Shown here: positions 18,397 through 29,706 of the stretch, piece after piece | How the letters are laid out: the number at the start of each line of letters is the position of its first letter | Position numbering within the stretch: the first letter of the stretch is position 1 | Assembly (NCBI RefSeq): GCF_900101625.1 | Contig: NZ_FMYZ01000001.1 | Location: forward strand, 776,304 to 840,303 | DNA length: 64,000 nt | Direction: 5' to 3' | Source of the DNA: Cupriavidus sp. YR651 | GTDB lineage: Bacteria; Pseudomonadota; Gammaproteobacteria; Burkholderiales; Burkholderiaceae | Notes under the pieces: generated by a model | What the model saw: only the letters and a program-made list of their open reading frames with translations | What the model was told of the DNA's origin: nothing | The model's database searches: none | Program-made: the position numbers and the translations under genes

Positions 18397-18980
18397 GCGC
18401 CCTCCTTGCGGCTGGCGCGATGTTCGAGGATCAGGGCCACCGGCACCAGCACCGCCATGACCGGCAGCAGCGGCCAGCGCATCAGGCCGATCAGCACAAA
18501 GGCGGCTACGCCGATGACGATGGCGCGCACGGAGCGCGGCTGACTCTGCGCCAGCTTGAAGCCGGTGGAGAGCACCAGCCCCGCGGACACGGCCGTCATG
18601 CCGGCGAGCATCTGCCGTACGGCGGTCACGTCCTGATACCGCAGGTACAACGCCATCGCGCAGAGCACGACGACCATCGGCACCAGCACCAGGCCGCAGA
18701 ACGCGGCCACCGCGCCGCGCAGGCCGGCAAAGCGCAGGCCCAGCATGAGTGCGAGGTTGATGACGTTCGGGCCGGGCAGGACTTGCCCGAGGCTGAGGAT
18801 TTCGACGAAGTCACGGTCATTGAGCCAGCGATTGCGCTCCACGACCGAGCGCCGGACGAACGGGAGCACACCGCCAAACCCTGACAGGCCCATGCGGGCG
18901 AATTCGAAGAACAAGGCGCGGGCGTTGGGTGGGGGAGCGAGTTCGGGCTCGGAGACTGCGGGCAGCGGCGTGGAGGACAT
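18393..18980 (-). CDS. Chromate transporter, short-chain CHR family, first subunit
   Basis: 195 residues, the N-terminal-type CHR domain, with MGLSGFGGVLPFVRRS, GQVLPGPNVINLALMLG and several membrane helices. It is the partner of the gene at 17866. The ATG at 18980 (MSSTPLP) was chosen; an in-frame start at 19043 would add 21 Arg-rich residues and neither has a strong ribosome binding site. It would sit in the inner membrane as a heterodimer with its partner. Confidence 0.85.
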   Translation of the reverse strand: MSSTPLPAVSEPELAPPPNARALFFEFARMGLSGFGGVLPFVRRSVVERNRWLNDRDFVEILSLGQVLPGPNVINLALMLGLRFAGLRGAVAAFCGLVLVPMVVVLCAMALYLRYQDVTAVRQMLAGMTAVSAGLVLSTGFKLAQSQPRSVRAIVIGVAAFVLIGLMRWPLLPVMAVLVPVALILEHRASRKEGA

Positions 18981-19115
18981 GACGGGGCGATAAGAGGCGC
19001 CCGCGCAAATGGATGACACGCGGCGCGCGCGGGCTGCCGACATACTACGGCAAACCCGCCGCCGGGCACACGGCCGGGGTCATCACGAACACGCAAGAGG
19101 GGGTCATGCCATGTG

Positions 19116-19152
19116 AAAGCGGCGCGCCGGGATGCCCCGGACGCGCCGCTTT
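19116..19152. terminator. Hairpin downstream of parC, probable terminator
   Basis: Arms AAAGCGGCGCG and CGCGCCGCTTT pair over 11 bp and enclose a further short inverted repeat. The T-run is weak on either strand. It is placed to end parC transcription, about 100 bp after the stop codon. Confidence 0.5.
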
Positions 19153-19163
19153 CCTTTCTGTGC

Positions 19164-19204
19164 GAGTGGTCGACGATCGGTCGACGATCGGTCGACGACC
19201 ACTC
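19164..19204. repeat. Tandem TCGACGATCGG units inside a terminal inverted repeat
   Basis: The unit GGTCGACGATC is repeated, with TCGACGA present three times at 11-bp intervals. The whole is bordered by GAGTGGTCG on the left and CGACCACTC on the right, so the 41 bp are both tandem and symmetric. It lies between the parC terminator hairpin and the parC stop. Confidence 0.6.
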
Positions 19205-19252
19205 GCCAACCCATCACCGACCGGTCATCAACCGATCGCTACGATGCCGGCG

Positions 19253-21589
19253 TCAGCCTGCCGGCTCCGTCGGTACCGGCTCGATCTTCACGTCCTTCAG
19301 CCGCGGTTCGATCTGCTTGCCCTTGCGTGCGCGCTTGCCCACGTACGGCAGCAGCGTCTTGCCTGCCAGCTTCTGCGGCGGCATCTTGCCGCCACGGACG
19401 CCGGTGCCGGAGATCAGCAGCCCCGGCGCACCCACGGCTACCGCCTGCGTCAGCGTCTCCTTCGGCTCCAGTTCCATCAGGATCACGCCTCGGCCACCGG
19501 CAGACAGCACCTTGACCTCGTCGATCCCGACCAGCAGCAGGCGGCCGTTGGCCGAGAAGCAGGCCACATGCGTGGCCTCGTCGCCGATCGGTGCCGGCGG
19601 CAGCGCCGTGTCGCCCTCGTCGAGCGTCAGGAACGACTTGCCACCCTTCTGGCGGCCCGTCATGTCGCCAACCTTGGTGACAAAGCCGTTGCCGCTCGCC
19701 GTGGCGATCAGCATGCGTTGCTCCGCTGCGCCCGCGAACGTGTTCGCAATCTGCGTGCCGGGTGCCAGGTCGATCAGCGTCGTCACCGGTACGCCGTCAC
19801 CGCGGCCGCCCGGCAGGCCCGCCACCGGCACCGAGTACACGCGACCGTTGCTGCCGAATGCCAGCAGCGTGTCCACGGTGCGGCATTCGAACGTGCCATA
19901 CAGGTTGTCGCCCGCCTTGAACGTGAACTGCTGCGACTCGTGCCCGTGGCCCTGGCGCGTGCGCACCCAGCCCTTGCCGGACACGATCACCGTCACCGGC
20001 TCGTCCACCACGCGCACCTCGGCGGCGGCGCGGCGTTCTTCCTGAATCAGCGTGCGGCGCGGGTCCTTGTCTTCCGGGCTGTACTGCCTGGCGTCCTGCT
20101 CGATCTCCTTGATGATGCGACGGCGCATCATCGTCTCGGACTTCAGCAGCACGTCCAGCTCGGCCTGCTCGTCGCGCAGCTTCGCCAGCTCCTGCTCGAT
20201 CCGGATCGCCTCCAGCCGCGCCAGCTGGCGCAGCCGGATTTCCAGGATGTCCTCGGCCTGGCGGTCGGACAGGCGGAACGCCTCGATCAGCGCGGGCTTG
20301 GGCTCGTCGCTCTCGCGGATGATGCGGATCACCTCTTCGATGTTCAGCAGCACCAGCATCCGGCCTTCCAGGATGTGGATGCGGTCTTCCACCTTGGTCA
20401 GCTGGAAGCGCGTGCGCCGGGTCACCGTCTCGAAGCGGAAAGCAATCCACTCGCGCAGGATCTCCTGCAGGCCCTTCTGGCGCGGCCGGCCGTCGGTACC
20501 GATCATCACCAGGTTGATCGGCGCGCCGGATTCCAGGCTGGTGTGCGCCAGCAGCGTCTGGACGAATTCCTGCTGGCCGATGTTCTTGCTCTTGGGCTCG
20601 AACACCAGGCGCACCGGCGCATCCTTGCCCGACTCGTCGCGCACGGCGTCCAGCACGGCCAGCATCGTGGTCTTGAGCTGGGTCTGTTCCGGAGTCAGCG
20701 CCTTCTTGCCGGCGCGGATCTTCGGATTGGTGATCTCCTCGATCTCCTCCAGCACCTTCTGCGCGGACGTGCTCGGCGGCAGTTCCGTCACCACGATCTG
20801 CCACTGGCCCCGCGCCATCTCCTCCACGGTCCAGCGCGCGCGCACCTTCAGGCTGCCACGTCCGCCTTCGTAGATCTGGGCGATGTCGCTGGCCGGCGAA
20901 ATGATCTGGCCGCCGCCCGGATAGTCCGGGCCGGGCATCAGCGCCAGCAGCTCGGCCAGCGAGATATTCGGATTGCGGATCATCGCCACGGTGGCCGCGG
21001 CGACTTCGCGCAGGTTGTGCGGCGGAATCTCCGTCGCCATGCCCACCGCGATGCCCGACGCGCCGTTCAGCAGCACGAACGGCAGGCGTGCCGGCAGCAG
21101 CTTCGGTTCTTCCTCCGATCCGTCATAGTTGGGCAGGAAGTCCACCGTGCCCTGCTCGATTTCATCGAGCAGCAGCCGCGAGATCGGCGTCAGGCGCGCT
21201 TCCGTGTAGCGCATGGCCGCCGCGCCGTCGCCGTCGCGCGAGCCAAAGTTGCCCTGGCCATCGATCAGCGGATAGCGCAGCGAAAAATCCTGCGCCAGAC
21301 GCACCAGCGCGTCATACGCGGACTGGTCGCCGTGCGGGTGGAACTTGCCGAGCACCTCGCCGACCACGCGGGCGGACTTCACGGGCTTGGCATCGGCGCG
21401 CAGCCCCATGGCCTGCATGGCAAACAGGATGCGGCGCTGCACCGGCTTCTGGCCGTCGGCCACCTCCGGCAGGGCGCGGCCCTTGACCACGCTGACGGCG
21501 TAGTCCAGATAGGCCCGCTCCGCATAGCGCGCGAGCGTCAGCGAATCGGCCGGCTCTTCGGGTTGAAACGAAATGTCTGGTTGATCCAT
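19253..21589 (-). CDS. parC: DNA topoisomerase IV subunit A
   Basis: 778 residues. The N-terminal breakage-reunion domain is present, with the catalytic tyrosine expected in the [12 protein letters not shown] segment near residue 120 and the quinolone-target region [15 protein letters not shown] (in the [10 protein letters not shown] stretch) before it. A shorter C-terminal beta-pinwheel domain follows. Together with ParE it decatenates daughter chromosomes. The ATG at 21589 (MDQPDISFQ) is preferred over a TTG three codons earlier. It lies on the same strand as parE, separated by a lytic transglycosylase gene. Confidence 0.95.
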   Translation of the reverse strand: MDQPDISFQPEEPADSLTLARYAERAYLDYAVSVVKGRALPEVADGQKPVQRRILFAMQAMGLRADAKPVKSARVVGEVLGKFHPHGDQSAYDALVRLAQDFSLRYPLIDGQGNFGSRDGDGAAAMRYTEARLTPISRLLLDEIEQGTVDFLPNYDGSEEEPKLLPARLPFVLLNGASGIAVGMATEIPPHNLREVAAATVAMIRNPNISLAELLALMPGPDYPGGGQIISPASDIAQIYEGGRGSLKVRARWTVEEMARGQWQIVVTELPPSTSAQKVLEEIEEITNPKIRAGKKALTPEQTQLKTTMLAVLDAVRDESGKDAPVRLVFEPKSKNIGQQEFVQTLLAHTSLESGAPINLVMIGTDGRPRQKGLQEILREWIAFRFETVTRRTRFQLTKVEDRIHILEGRMLVLLNIEEVIRIIRESDEPKPALIEAFRLSDRQAEDILEIRLRQLARLEAIRIEQELAKLRDEQAELDVLLKSETMMRRRIIKEIEQDARQYSPEDKDPRRTLIQEERRAAAEVRVVDEPVTVIVSGKGWVRTRQGHGHESQQFTFKAGDNLYGTFECRTVDTLLAFGSNGRVYSVPVAGLPGGRGDGVPVTTLIDLAPGTQIANTFAGAAEQRMLIATASGNGFVTKVGDMTGRQKGGKSFLTLDEGDTALPPAPIGDEATHVACFSANGRLLLVGIDEVKVLSAGGRGVILMELEPKETLTQAVAVGAPGLLISGTGVRGGKMPPQKLAGKTLLPYVGKRARKGKQIEPRLKDVKIEPVPTEPAG

Positions 21590-21730
21590 GGTTGGCAAGA
21601 ATTCGGCATGCGGGGCGCAACTTGCGTCCCGGCGGCCGGGTAGCGTGGGTACCGCGACGAACGGGCGATCCGGTCAGCGTGGGATTCTAACGAACTGGGG
21701 CGATGGCAGGCAGTTTTGCGCGGCGGCCCC

Positions 21731-22531
21731 TCAGGGCATGTTGCGCCGGCCGCCAATCACCATCTTGACGCGCCCCGCCTCGTGGCTGGCGCGCACCACC
21801 GAAACGCCGGCGGGCTGGTAGATGCGGTAGAACTCCATGACGGTGCTGACATACTGCCGGGTCTCGGGGAAAGGCGGAATCTGGTTGTTGTAGCGCTGCA
21901 CCGCGCCCTCGCCGGCGTTGTAGGCCGCCAGCACCAGTTCCAGGTTGTCGGGAAACAGCTCCATCAGCCAGCGCAGGTATCGCACGCCGACCGAGATGTT
22001 CAGGCGCGGATCGGCCAGCTTCTGCTCCACGGTACGGCGCTTGTCCGCGGCGATGCCGAAGCGCGCGCCCGTGTCCGGGATCACCTGCATGAGGCCGATG
22101 GCGCCCTTGGGCGACACCGCGCCGGGATTGAAGCCGCTCTCCACCGCCATCACCGCCTTGACCAGCGCCGGGTCCACGCTCTGGGCCGCGGCGATCTGGT
22201 GGATCATCGGGTCGACGGCGGCGATGTTCGGATGGTTGAGCACGTAGCGAAACAGCTTGTCGCGATCCGGGTCGGCCTTGCCGGCCGGCATCGTGGCAGT
22301 ACTGCGTGGCATGGCGGCGGAGTCGAGCCTGCCGCCGTCCTTCATGAACAGCTTGTAGCGGCCGTCGAGCTTCTCGTCGGCAAAGTGGGCCACGCCCTCC
22401 TCGTCGATATAGCCGTACAGGGCGGCATGGGCCGCGCCGGCGGCGCACAGGCCGGCCAGCGCCAGCGCGAGATGCGCCGCCAGCCTTGCCAGTCGCGCCC
22501 GCATGGCGCGTCGATTGCCCGTGATCCCCAT
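21731..22531 (-). CDS. Periplasmic lytic transglycosylase (SLT domain) with DUF4124-like N-terminus
   Basis: 266 residues. An Arg-rich start and hydrophobic stretch ending GAAHA form a signal peptide. A small DUF4124-like stretch (ALYGYIDEEGVAHFADEKLDGRYKL) follows, then an SLT goose-lysozyme-type domain with the catalytic Glu in AVESGFNPGAVSPKGAIGLMQV and the later GVRYLRWL and AAYNAGEGAV motifs. It cleaves peptidoglycan glycan strands in the periplasm. An AAGGAGAG ribosome binding site supports the start. It lies between parE and parC, all on one strand. Confidence 0.92.
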   Translation of the reverse strand: MGITGNRRAMRARLARLAAHLALALAGLCAAGAAHAALYGYIDEEGVAHFADEKLDGRYKLFMKDGGRLDSAAMPRSTATMPAGKADPDRDKLFRYVLNHPNIAAVDPMIHQIAAAQSVDPALVKAVMAVESGFNPGAVSPKGAIGLMQVIPDTGARFGIAADKRRTVEQKLADPRLNISVGVRYLRWLMELFPDNLELVLAAYNAGEGAVQRYNNQIPPFPETRQYVSTVMEFYRIYQPAGVSVVRASHEAGRVKMVIGGRRNMP

Positions 22532-22573
22532 CGCTTTCTCTCCTTCACCGACCGCCTGCCCACCCGGGGACGA

Positions 22574-24565
<1,992 letters not shown>

Positions 24566-24865
24566 GGAGTCGCTACGGATAGTGGGATCTCCCGACCGCC
24601 GACGGCCGGGCTGCGCAGCATTGTAATGGAAGGCCGGGTCGCCAATCCGATTGGCACGGCCCCAATTCGACCGATGCTTTGCCGCCACGCCCACGGCACA
24701 TTCGGGACGGCGGCCCCCGGCAGGAACGGCCGGGGCAGAGTAAACTCCACGACCACTACCCGCCGGCGCCGCCCTCCTGCCCGCGCGCCCTCGCAGGGAC
24801 GCCGGCCTACGCGTCACCGGTGTCGCCGTCATAACAATAGAGACAATCGCACCGAGCCCGACGAC
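24566..24865. other. Divergent promoter region between parE and MFS gene
   Basis: 300 bp with no gene. It should hold the promoters of both genes. A short AT-rich patch (CATAACAATAGAGACAAT) about 30 bp ahead of the MFS start is the best candidate for that promoter; I cannot assign the parE promoter. Confidence 0.35.
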
Positions 24866-26077
24866 ATGACCGACCGCAAACTTTCCCTGACCACCGTACT
24901 CGTGTGCGGCGGGCTGCTCGTAACCCTCTCGATGGGGATCCGGCATGGCTTCGGCCTGTTCAACCTGCCGATTACCCAGACGCACGGCTGGAACCGCGAG
25001 ACCTTTGCCTTCGCGCTGGCACTGCAGAACCTGATGTGGGGCGTCAGCCAGCCGATCGCGGGCGCGCTGGCTGACAAGTTCGGCGCGCTGCGCATCATGG
25101 TGATCGGCGTGGCGCTCTACGTGGGTGGGCTGATCATCATGGCGCTGGCCAGCAGCGGTACGGCGTTCGCCTCCGGCGCCGGCGTGATGATCGGCATTGC
25201 GCAGGCCGGCACGACCTACAGCGTGGTCTACGGCGTGATCGGCCGCGTCGCCAGCGCGGAAAAGCGCGTCTGGGCGATGGGCATTGCCGCGGCAGCGGGT
25301 TCGTTCGGCCAGTTCCTGATGATTCCGGTGGAGCAAACGCTGATTTCCACCGTCGGCTGGCAGAACGCGCTGTTCGTCATGGCCGTGATGGCGTGCTTCA
25401 TGCTGCCGCTGGCCTTCACACTGCGTGAACCGAAGTCGATGGCGGCCAGCGGCGGCCATCACCAGACCATTGGCGAGGCCGCGCGCGAGGCGTTCGGCAA
25501 CCGCAACTTCCAGCTGCTGACGCTGGGCTACTTTGTCTGCGGCTTCCAGGTCGTGTTTATCGGCGTGCACCTGGCACCGTACCTCAAGGACCGCGGCTTC
25601 ACCGATCCGAAGATCGCCACCGTGGCGCTGGCGCTGATCGGCCTGTTCAACGTGTTCGGCACCTACACGGCAGGGGCGATGGGGCAGCGCGTGCCAAAGC
25701 GCTACCTGCTGTCGTTCATCTACCTGGCGCGATCCGTGGTGATTGCCGGCTACCTGCTGCTGCCGCTGACGGCCGCGAGCACCTGGGTGTTTGCGGCGTT
25801 GATGGGGTTGCTGTGGCTGTCCACGGTGCCGCTGACCAACGGCATCATCGCGCAGGTGTTTGGCGTGAAATACCTGTCGATGCTGTCAGGCGTGGTGTTC
25901 TTCTCGCACCAGATCGGCAGCTTCCTGGGCGCGTGGCTCGGCGGTTTCCTGTTCGACCGGACCGGCAGCTACAGCCTGGTATGGCTGATCGCGATTGGCC
26001 TGGGCGTGCTGGCCGCGCTGGTCAACCTGCCGATCCGCGAGCAGGCGCTGTCGCGCCCGCAACCGGTGGCGGTCTGA
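24866..26077 (+). CDS. Major facilitator superfamily transporter
   Basis: 403 residues with twelve predicted membrane helices, starting MTDRKLSLTTVLVCGGLLV. The family motif between helices 2 and 3 appears as GALADKFGALRIM. It resembles oxalate/formate- or monocarboxylate-type MFS carriers (MGIRHGFGLFNLPIT, WNRETFAFALALQ). The substrate is unknown. The frame is open far upstream, but only this start gives an MFS N-terminus. A 46-codon gene follows after 2 bp and may be co-translated. Confidence 0.88.
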   Translation: MTDRKLSLTTVLVCGGLLVTLSMGIRHGFGLFNLPITQTHGWNRETFAFALALQNLMWGVSQPIAGALADKFGALRIMVIGVALYVGGLIIMALASSGTAFASGAGVMIGIAQAGTTYSVVYGVIGRVASAEKRVWAMGIAAAAGSFGQFLMIPVEQTLISTVGWQNALFVMAVMACFMLPLAFTLREPKSMAASGGHHQTIGEAAREAFGNRNFQLLTLGYFVCGFQVVFIGVHLAPYLKDRGFTDPKIATVALALIGLFNVFGTYTAGAMGQRVPKRYLLSFIYLARSVVIAGYLLLPLTAASTWVFAALMGLLWLSTVPLTNGIIAQVFGVKYLSMLSGVVFFSHQIGSFLGAWLGGFLFDRTGSYSLVWLIAIGLGVLAALVNLPIREQALSRPQPVAV

Positions 26078-26079
26078 CC

Positions 26080-26220
26080 ATGATCGCGGCGCGGCAGCGC
26101 TGGCTGAAGGGACTGGGCCTGCTGGCGCTGGCGGTGGCGCTGACGCTCGGCTTCCTGGCCTACCTGCGGCCGGCGTTCATGGTCGACCTGACCAATATGG
26201 TCCTGGCCTGGTGCGGCTGA
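26080..26220 (+). CDS. 46-residue single-helix membrane protein
   Basis: The ATG lies 2 bp after the MFS stop codon. The product starts with a short basic segment (MIAARQRWLKG), then one strongly hydrophobic helix (LGLLALAVALTLGFLAYL) and a short tail ending in LAWCG. No known family is recognised. The near-overlapping position argues for translational coupling and perhaps a small accessory subunit or regulator of the MFS carrier. Confidence 0.5.
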   Translation: MIAARQRWLKGLGLLALAVALTLGFLAYLRPAFMVDLTNMVLAWCG

Positions 26221-26244
26221 GTGGGTCCTGGCGAAAGGGCGGGG

Positions 26245-28173
26245 TTACTGCGTCTCGCCCTTCGTTTTAGCCTCAAGCACTTCCCAGCGTTCCAGCGCCT
26301 CCAGCAGTTCCATCTCGATCTCGTCATGCCGGCTGGCCAGTTGCGCGGCCTTGCCCGGATCGGTCGCGTACAGCGAACCATCCGCAAGCTGCGCACCGAG
26401 GGTTTTCTGCTCGGCTTCCAGCGCGTTGATGCGCTCGGGCAGGCCATCCAGTTCGCGCTGCTCCTTGTACGACAGTTTCACCGTGCGATTGGCGCCGCGG
26501 GATTCGCGCGTGGCCTGGGCCTTTGACGCCTCGGCCGGCTTCTGCTCGGCCTGCCGGGCCGCCTGCAACGCTTCGGCACGGGCCGACTGGGCCAGCCAGT
26601 CCGAATAGCCACCCACGGATTCCCGCCACTGGCCGTCGCCCTCGGCGGCGATCGTCGATGTCACCACGTTGTCCAGGAATGCCCGGTCGTGCGAGACCAG
26701 GAACACCGTGCCGCTGTAGTCCTGCAGCAGTTCTTCCAGCAGTTCCAGCGTGTCGATGTCGAGGTCGTTGGTCGGCTCGTCCAGCACCAGCACGTTGGCC
26801 GGCCGGGCGAACAGGCGCGCCAGCAGCAGGCGGTTGCGCTCGCCACCGGAGAGCGACTTGACCGGCGACCGCGCGCGTTCCGGCGCGAACAGGAAGTCGC
26901 CCAGGTAGCTCATCACGTGCTTGCGCTGGCCGTTGACCTCCACCCAGTCGCTGCCCGGGCTGATGGTGTCCGCCAGTGACTTCTCCAGGTCCAGCGCCGT
27001 GCGCATCTGGTCGAAGTACGCCACCTGCAGGTTGCTGCCATTGCGCACGGTGCCGCTGTCCGCGGCCAGCTCGCCCAGGATCAGCCGCAGCAGCGTGGTC
27101 TTGCCCGCGCCGTTGGGGCCGATCAGGCCGACCTTGTCGCCACGCATGATCGTGCCGGTGAAATTGCGCACGACCCCCTTGTCGCCGTACGCCTTGGAGA
27201 CATCGATCAGCTCGGCCACGATCTTGCCGGAGCGATCCGCCTGGGAAACCTCCAGCTTCACGTTGCCCTGCACCTCGCGGCGCGCGGCGCGCTCGTTGCG
27301 CATGGTGACCAGTCGCTGGATGCGGGCCACGCTGCGGGTCCGCCGCGCTTCCACGCCCTTGCGGATCCACACCTCTTCCTGTGCCAGCAGCTTGTCGAAC
27401 TTGGCCTGCTCCACAGCCTCGGCGGCCAGCAGGTCCGCCTTGCGTGCCTGATAGGCGGCGAAATTGCCCGGGAACGACACCAGCCGGCCACGGTCGAGTT
27501 CGACGATGCGCGTCGCCACGCGATCCAGGAAAGCGCGGTCGTGGGTCACCAGCAGCACGCTGCCACGGAAACCCAGCAGCAGGTCTTCCAGCCAGCGGAT
27601 GGCTTCCACGTCCAGGTGGTTGGTCGGCTCGTCGAGCAGCAGGATGTCGGGCTCCGCCACCAGCCCCTGGGCCAGCGCCACGCGCTTCTGCAAGCCGCCG
27701 GACAGCGCATCCACGCGCACGTGCGGATCCAGCCCCAGCTTTGCCAGCGTGGATTCCACGCGGGTGCGCAGCTGCCAGGCATCGGCGGCGTCGAGTTCCG
27801 CCTGCACGCGATGGAGTTCGGCCAGCGTGGCCTCGTCGTGATGGGTTTCGAGCCTGGCCAGCGCGGCGTCGTAGCGGATCAGCAGGTCGTGGGCCTCGCC
27901 CATGCCCTGGCTGACCGCATCGAACACGGTCAGGCCCGGCTCGAACTGTGGCTCTTGCGCCACATATGCCGAAGTAACGCCACTTTGGCGCGCGATCAGC
28001 CCGTCGTCGGGCGCGGACATGCCGGCCACGATCCGCAGCAGCGACGACTTGCCCGTGCCGTTGCGGCCGATCAGGCCAACGCGTTCACCGGCTTCCAGCG
28101 AGAAATCGGTGTGGTCAAGCAATGCCACATGCCCGAAGGCAAGCTGGGCATCGGAAATGGAAAACAGGGCCAT
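26245..28173 (-). CDS. uup: ABC-F family ATPase, Uup-like
   Basis: 642 residues with two ABC ATPase domains and no membrane segments. Walker A motifs are GRNGTGKSS and GPNGAGKTT, signatures LSGGLQKR and LSGGERNR, Walker B LLLDEPTNHLD and LVLDEPTNDLD. The linker between the domains and a C-terminal coiled coil (LPERINALEAEQKTL region) fit Uup, an ABC-F protein that acts on ribosomes and affects tandem-repeat deletion. The gene is preceded by a terminator-like hairpin 120 bp upstream on the same strand, which may make its leader an attenuator. Confidence 0.85.
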   Translation of the reverse strand: MALFSISDAQLAFGHVALLDHTDFSLEAGERVGLIGRNGTGKSSLLRIVAGMSAPDDGLIARQSGVTSAYVAQEPQFEPGLTVFDAVSQGMGEAHDLLIRYDAALARLETHHDEATLAELHRVQAELDAADAWQLRTRVESTLAKLGLDPHVRVDALSGGLQKRVALAQGLVAEPDILLLDEPTNHLDVEAIRWLEDLLLGFRGSVLLVTHDRAFLDRVATRIVELDRGRLVSFPGNFAAYQARKADLLAAEAVEQAKFDKLLAQEEVWIRKGVEARRTRSVARIQRLVTMRNERAARREVQGNVKLEVSQADRSGKIVAELIDVSKAYGDKGVVRNFTGTIMRGDKVGLIGPNGAGKTTLLRLILGELAADSGTVRNGSNLQVAYFDQMRTALDLEKSLADTISPGSDWVEVNGQRKHVMSYLGDFLFAPERARSPVKSLSGGERNRLLLARLFARPANVLVLDEPTNDLDIDTLELLEELLQDYSGTVFLVSHDRAFLDNVVTSTIAAEGDGQWRESVGGYSDWLAQSARAEALQAARQAEQKPAEASKAQATRESRGANRTVKLSYKEQRELDGLPERINALEAEQKTLGAQLADGSLYATDPGKAAQLASRHDEIEMELLEALERWEVLEAKTKGETQ

Positions 28174-28291
28174 GGTGCGGAGACGGGTAACGTGCGGCGC
28201 GCGTCAGTCGGGGATCGCGGGTCGATCCCAGCGCGCAAGGCAGGCCCGAATTGTAGACGAGTCGGCGGCCCGGCCACGGGCACCGGCGCCC

Positions 28292-28323
28292 AAAAAAAGA
28301 AGGGCCCGTTTGCACACGGGCCC
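28292..28323 (-). terminator. Rho-independent terminator or attenuator in uup leader
   Basis: On the minus strand GGGCCCGT-(6 nt)-ACGGGCCC is followed by TTCTTTTTTT. It lies 120 bp upstream of the uup start and no minus-strand gene ends before it, so it either ends a small RNA or acts as an attenuator for uup. Confidence 0.7.
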
Positions 28324-28589
28324 AAGAGTCTCTCCTCGGTGCCCTGCTCGCAAGGCACGATTGAAGGATACGCATAGGCGTCGCGCACCAGAAGTCGGAG
28401 AAATCCGTAAGGGAAAGTCCCCGTCAACCGCCGGATGGGGGGAACGTTGCAAGCGAGCACGACTACTATCGCGGCGGTTGTGTCTCAGCCGTTCGCCGTG
28501 GAACAATCAGCGCCATCGGATTTCTCCGAAAGCACAACAGCGGTATCAGAAGAAGGCAGTACGAGAGAGCCGGACCCATCCGGCCATCG

Positions 28590-28617
28590 GGTGGCTATCC
28601 GCCACCAGGGGTTTTTT
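28590..28617 (+). terminator. Terminator-like hairpin just upstream of solute-binding protein gene
   Basis: GGTGGC-TATCC-GCCACC followed by AGGGG and six T residues, only 28 bp before the ATG at 28646. No plus-strand gene ends here, so a small RNA end or a leader attenuator are the options. Confidence 0.55.
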
Positions 28618-28645
28618 CCTGACAATTTTCGGACGGGTGTCTTTC

Positions 28646-29578
28646 ATGACCAATTCTGGCCTGCCGCGCCGTGCCTCGCTCAAGAGGCTGGCGCCTGTCG
28701 TACTTTCCCTTGCCGCCCTGCTTTCCCTGCCGGCCATGCCGCCGGCGCAGGCAGCTTCCAACTCCGTGGTCCTGCGCATCCAGCAGACCGGCGCGATCCG
28801 CATCGCCCACCGCGAAAGCTCGGTGCCGTTTTCCTTCGTGGTCGACGGCAAGCCGATGGGCTACGCCGTGGACCTGTGCCTGAAGGTGGCCGAAGCGGTG
28901 CGCACGCAGCTCAAGATGCCGCAGTTGCGCGTGGATTGGGTGCCGGTGACGCCGGCCTCGCGCATCCCCGCCATCGTCGACGGCAAGGCTGACCTGGAAT
29001 GCGGGTCCACCACCAACAACCGCGAGCGCCGCGACCAGGTGGCATTCACCATTCCGCACTACATCGCCGGCAGCCGCATGCTGGTGAAGGCGGACTCCGG
29101 CATCCGGAAATGGAGCGACCTGCGCGGCAAGACGGTGGTGTCGACCACCGGCACCACGCCGCTTGCCATGGCTCGCAAGATGGATGAATCCGGCACCCTG
29201 GGCCTGAAGGTGGTGGAGGCGAAGGACCATGCGGAAGCATTCGCGATGGTGGAGTCCGGCCGCGCCGACGCCTTCGTGATGGATGACGTGCTGCTGTTCG
29301 GCCTGCGCGCCAATGCGAAGAATCCAGCGACGCTGGCCGTGACCGGCGACCTGCTGACGATCGAGCCGTACGCGATCATGCTGTCGAAGCACGACGCCGA
29401 GTTCAAGAAGCTGGTGGACAAGGCGATGGTGGCAGCGATCTACGATCAGGAAACCCAGAAGCTCTACCGCAAGTGGTTCCTGGCACCGATCCCGCCGAAC
29501 GGCATCACGCTCGACATCCCGATGAGCTACCTGCTGCGGGATTCGTTCAAGTTCCCGAGCGACAAGGTCGCGGACTGA
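28646..29578 (+). CDS. Periplasmic amino-acid-binding protein (ABC importer substrate-binding type)
   Basis: 310 residues. A signal peptide ends near AMPPAQA. It is a type 3 solute-binding protein like GltI/aspartate-glutamate binding proteins, with GYAVDLCLKVAEAVR, LECGSTTNNRERRDQVAF and the Arg/Asp residues that hold the amino-acid carboxylate and amino groups. The true start is the ATG at 28646; earlier in-frame codons belong to the intergenic region. No permease or ATPase genes follow, so it must serve an importer encoded elsewhere or act in sensing. Confidence 0.88.
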   Translation: MTNSGLPRRASLKRLAPVVLSLAALLSLPAMPPAQAASNSVVLRIQQTGAIRIAHRESSVPFSFVVDGKPMGYAVDLCLKVAEAVRTQLKMPQLRVDWVPVTPASRIPAIVDGKADLECGSTTNNRERRDQVAFTIPHYIAGSRMLVKADSGIRKWSDLRGKTVVSTTGTTPLAMARKMDESGTLGLKVVEAKDHAEAFAMVESGRADAFVMDDVLLFGLRANAKNPATLAVTGDLLTIEPYAIMLSKHDAEFKKLVDKAMVAAIYDQETQKLYRKWFLAPIPPNGITLDIPMSYLLRDSFKFPSDKVAD

Positions 29579-29706
29579 CCTCCCCGGGGGCGGCGACCGT
29601 CCGCCCCGCCTCCCTGCTGCCGCCGCGGGCAAGCGTGTTCCGCGCCGGCGCGCGCCCGTGCGAAGATGTCGGCCACGCCGCACAGCCCCTCCCCGCACAA
29701 GACGCC

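Larger units (their letters stand above)
28174..28645. other. 472-bp structured intergenic region between uup and solute-binding protein gene
   Basis: No convincing protein gene is present. Two nested long-range inverted repeats can be seen: TCGGAGAAATCCG (28395-28407) pairs with CGGATTTCTCCGA (28517-28529), and inside it CAACCGCCG (28425-28433) pairs with CGGCGGTTG (28472-28480). Terminator-like hairpins flank the structure, one facing each way. It could be a structured RNA or a leader of either neighbour. I could not match it to 6S RNA, tmRNA, RNase P RNA, SRP RNA or a riboswitch class that I know. Confidence 0.45.

Noticed and set aside
19164..19204. CRISPR array
   Set aside because: The units are only 11 bp, contiguous and without spacers. 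No other CRISPR-like array was seen in the window.
28292..28617. 6S RNA, tmRNA, RNase P RNA or SRP RNA
   Set aside because: I compared both strands with the conserved cores I know (closing stem of 6S, tmRNA tag and T-arm, GAGGAAAGTCC of RNase P, GGAAGGAAGCAGCC-like loop of SRP) and none fits. Only an unassigned structured region is reported.
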